Assembly: GCA_018828205.1 (NCBI GenBank)
Contig: JAHJWA010000315.1
Span: forward strand, 1-7,716
Direction of reading: 5' to 3'
Source: Alphaproteobacteria bacterium
Lineage (GTDB): Bacteria; Pseudomonadota; Alphaproteobacteria; Sphingomonadales; Sphingomonadaceae
DNA: 7,716 nt
This document shows positions 6,503-7,716 of this stretch, in pieces. A model generated the notes under the pieces. That model did not search any database, had not been told where the DNA came from, and saw only the letters and a program-made list of their open reading frames with translations. How positions within the stretch are numbered: position 1 is the stretch's first letter; each line of letters begins with the position of its first letter. A program made the position numbers and the translations under genes.

Positions 6503-7611
6503 CCGACGCCAAATCCAAGAAGAAAGCGGCGAGGAAGCCCCGGGGCAAGGATGCGGGCGCGACCATCAGCATCGCCTTTGTCGTCAATGAAGTCGCGACC
6601 GAACAGGATAATTACACGACGATCCGGCTCGCGCGCAAAGCCGTCGCACGGGGCCACGAGGTCGCGCTGATCGGGCTCGGTGATTTCATCTACGACTGGC
6701 AGGACGGCATCTGCGCGATGGCGACGGTGAGCAAGATTGCCAAATTCGACGACGACACAAGCTATCTCGCGCATCTGCAGGACCCGGCGATGGAGCGGAC
6801 CCGGATCAACCTGTCCGATTACGACATTCTGATGCTGCGCAGCGATCCCGCAGCCGAACTGACCACGCGCAACTGGGCCCCGTCGTCCGGCCTGCTGTTC
6901 GCGCAGCTCGCGTCACTGGAGCACACGATCGTGCTCAACGATCCCAACCAGCTCACCGACGCGGTCAACAAGACCTATTTCCAAGGGTTTCCCGAGACGG
7001 TCCGACCCGCCACCAGCATCACCCGCGAGCCGGACGAGATCAGCCGCTTCCTCGATGCGCATGATGGCAAGGGCGTGATCAAACCGCTGCAGGGCTCGGG
7101 CGGGCAAGGGGTGTTCCTCATCGACGAGGGCAATCGCCAGAACCTCAACCAGATCGTCGAGGCGGTGATCCGCGATGGCTACGCCATCGTCCAGGAATAT
7201 CTCCCCGCTGCCAAGGATGGCGACCTGCGGATGATCACCCTCAACGGGCGTCCGCTCAAGGTCGCCGACACCTACGCCTGCATCCACCGCTTCAGCCAGA
7301 CCGACGACCACCGTTCGAACATCTCCGCGGGCGGGGGTGTGGAAATGGTGGTGCCCGACGAAACCGCGCTGCGCATCGCCGAGATCGTGGGCCCCAAGCT
7401 GATCGACGACGGCATGTATCTGACCGGCCTCGACATCGCGGGCGACAAGATGATGGAACTCAATGTCGACACGCCGGGGGGGCTCAATTTCATGGAGGAT
7501 TTGAGCGGCGTCGATTTCAGCGGCGCGATCCTCGACGATCTCGAGCGCAAGGTCCGGCTCCAGCAGCAATATGGCGGCGGTCTGACCAACCGCCAGCTCG
7601 CGGTGATCTGA
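6499..7611 (+). CDS. Glutathione synthetase-like ATP-grasp ligase
   Basis: This 370-residue ATP-grasp enzyme is collinear with bacterial glutathione synthetase (GshB, about 316 residues in E. coli), which joins glycine to gamma-glutamylcysteine using ATP. Visible motifs are DILMLRSDP (109-117), LNDPNQLTDAVNKTYF (146-161), the ATP-binding loop IKPLQGSGGQGVF (194-206), QEYLPAAKDGDLRM (232-245), RSNISAGGG (272-280) and GLDIAGDKMMELNVDTPGG (310-328). The last carries the probable Mg ligands E320 and N322. Relative to true GshB it has a lysine/arginine-rich N-terminal extension (1-18), a GG after the metal motif where E. coli GshB has a TSPT-like segment, and an extra about 15-residue C-terminus. 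No gshA is in the window. The ATG overlaps the preceding TGA (ATGA). It could be an authentic glutathione synthetase. Its coupling to two hydrolases makes a paralogue using another peptide or protein acceptor at least as likely, so I give no gene symbol. Confidence 0.85.
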   Translation: MTDAKSKKKAARKPRGKDAGATISIAFVVNEVATEQDNYTTIRLARKAVARGHEVALIGLGDFIYDWQDGICAMATVSKIAKFDDDTSYLAHLQDPAMERTRINLSDYDILMLRSDPAAELTTRNWAPSSGLLFAQLASLEHTIVLNDPNQLTDAVNKTYFQGFPETVRPATSITREPDEISRFLDAHDGKGVIKPLQGSGGQGVFLIDEGNRQNLNQIVEAVIRDGYAIVQEYLPAAKDGDLRMITLNGRPLKVADTYACIHRFSQTDDHRSNISAGGGVEMVVPDETALRIAEIVGPKLIDDGMYLTGLDIAGDKMMELNVDTPGGLNFMEDLSGVDFSGAILDDLERKVRLQQQYGGGLTNRQLAVI

Positions 7612-7630
7612 GCGAACCGCAGGGAACGAT

Positions 7631-7652
7631 ACCGCCTGTCGGCAGCCGCGGT
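7631..7652 (+). terminator. Weak hairpin after the three-gene operon
   Basis: Twenty bases after the ligase stop codon, ACCGC (7631-7635) can pair with GCGGT (7648-7652). An inner CTG/CAG pair closes a TCGG loop and a two-base CC bulge remains. There is no adjacent U tract. It may be the operon's 3' hairpin, but the support is weak. The remaining bases to 7716 show no gene. Confidence 0.3.
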
Positions 7653-7716
7653 CGGGTCTCGATTTGCGCAGTCGCGGCCAGATCGAGTCGCTGTCGGCGC
7701 CCCCGCGGAAATCCAA

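Noticed and set aside
7623..7647. GGAAC at 7623-7627 as a second EcfG promoter
   Set aside because: No CGTT follows at 16 or 17 bases.
1..7716. CRISPR arrays, tRNA or rRNA genes, insertion sequences or attachment sites
   Set aside because: No regularly spaced direct repeats, cloverleaf-like sequences, transposase frames or flanking terminal repeats were seen on either strand.

Overview
This is a GC-rich stretch with all confident genes on the plus strand. Codon usage is strongly G/C at third positions and start sites often lack a clear Shine-Dalgarno. An alphaproteobacterial general-stress (EcfG-type) promoter signature is present. Together with the protein families, these point to an alphaproteobacterium, most likely a sphingomonad or Erythrobacter relative. 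The lineage is inferred from style and families, not from a marker gene.

Layout: 1-322 is a leader with no convincing gene. 323-1990 encodes a polytopic DUF4153-type membrane protein of unknown function. 2084-4225 (possible TTG start at 2036) encodes an APC-superfamily permease with a long cytoplasmic tail. That tail looks like a PTS EIIA type-2 domain without its phospho-histidine, followed by a TrkA-C/RCK_C-like domain. A hairpin at 4231-4250 separates this part from the next operon. The intergenic region 4226-4421 holds an exact GGAAC-N16-CGTT promoter at 4389-4413. Its predicted transcription start falls practically on the next start codon.

The downstream operon has three overlapping genes: an N-formylglutamate amidohydrolase-family zinc hydrolase (4422-5294), a DUF1704/QEGLA-family zinc peptidase related to the eukaryotic tubulin tyrosine carboxypeptidase MATCAP (5294-6502), and a glutathione-synthetase-like ATP-grasp ligase (6499-7611). 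Stop and start codons overlap at both junctions (TGATG and ATGA), so the three proteins are probably made together. Two predicted amide or peptide hydrolases with one peptide-bond-forming ligase suggest a cassette that builds and trims a peptide, a glutathione-like molecule or a protein C-terminus. The promoter suggests it is induced by general stress. The substrate is not known. The ligase/carboxypeptidase pairing recalls the tubulin tyrosination cycle and is the most interesting point here. The tail of the window (7612-7716) has only a weak hairpin.
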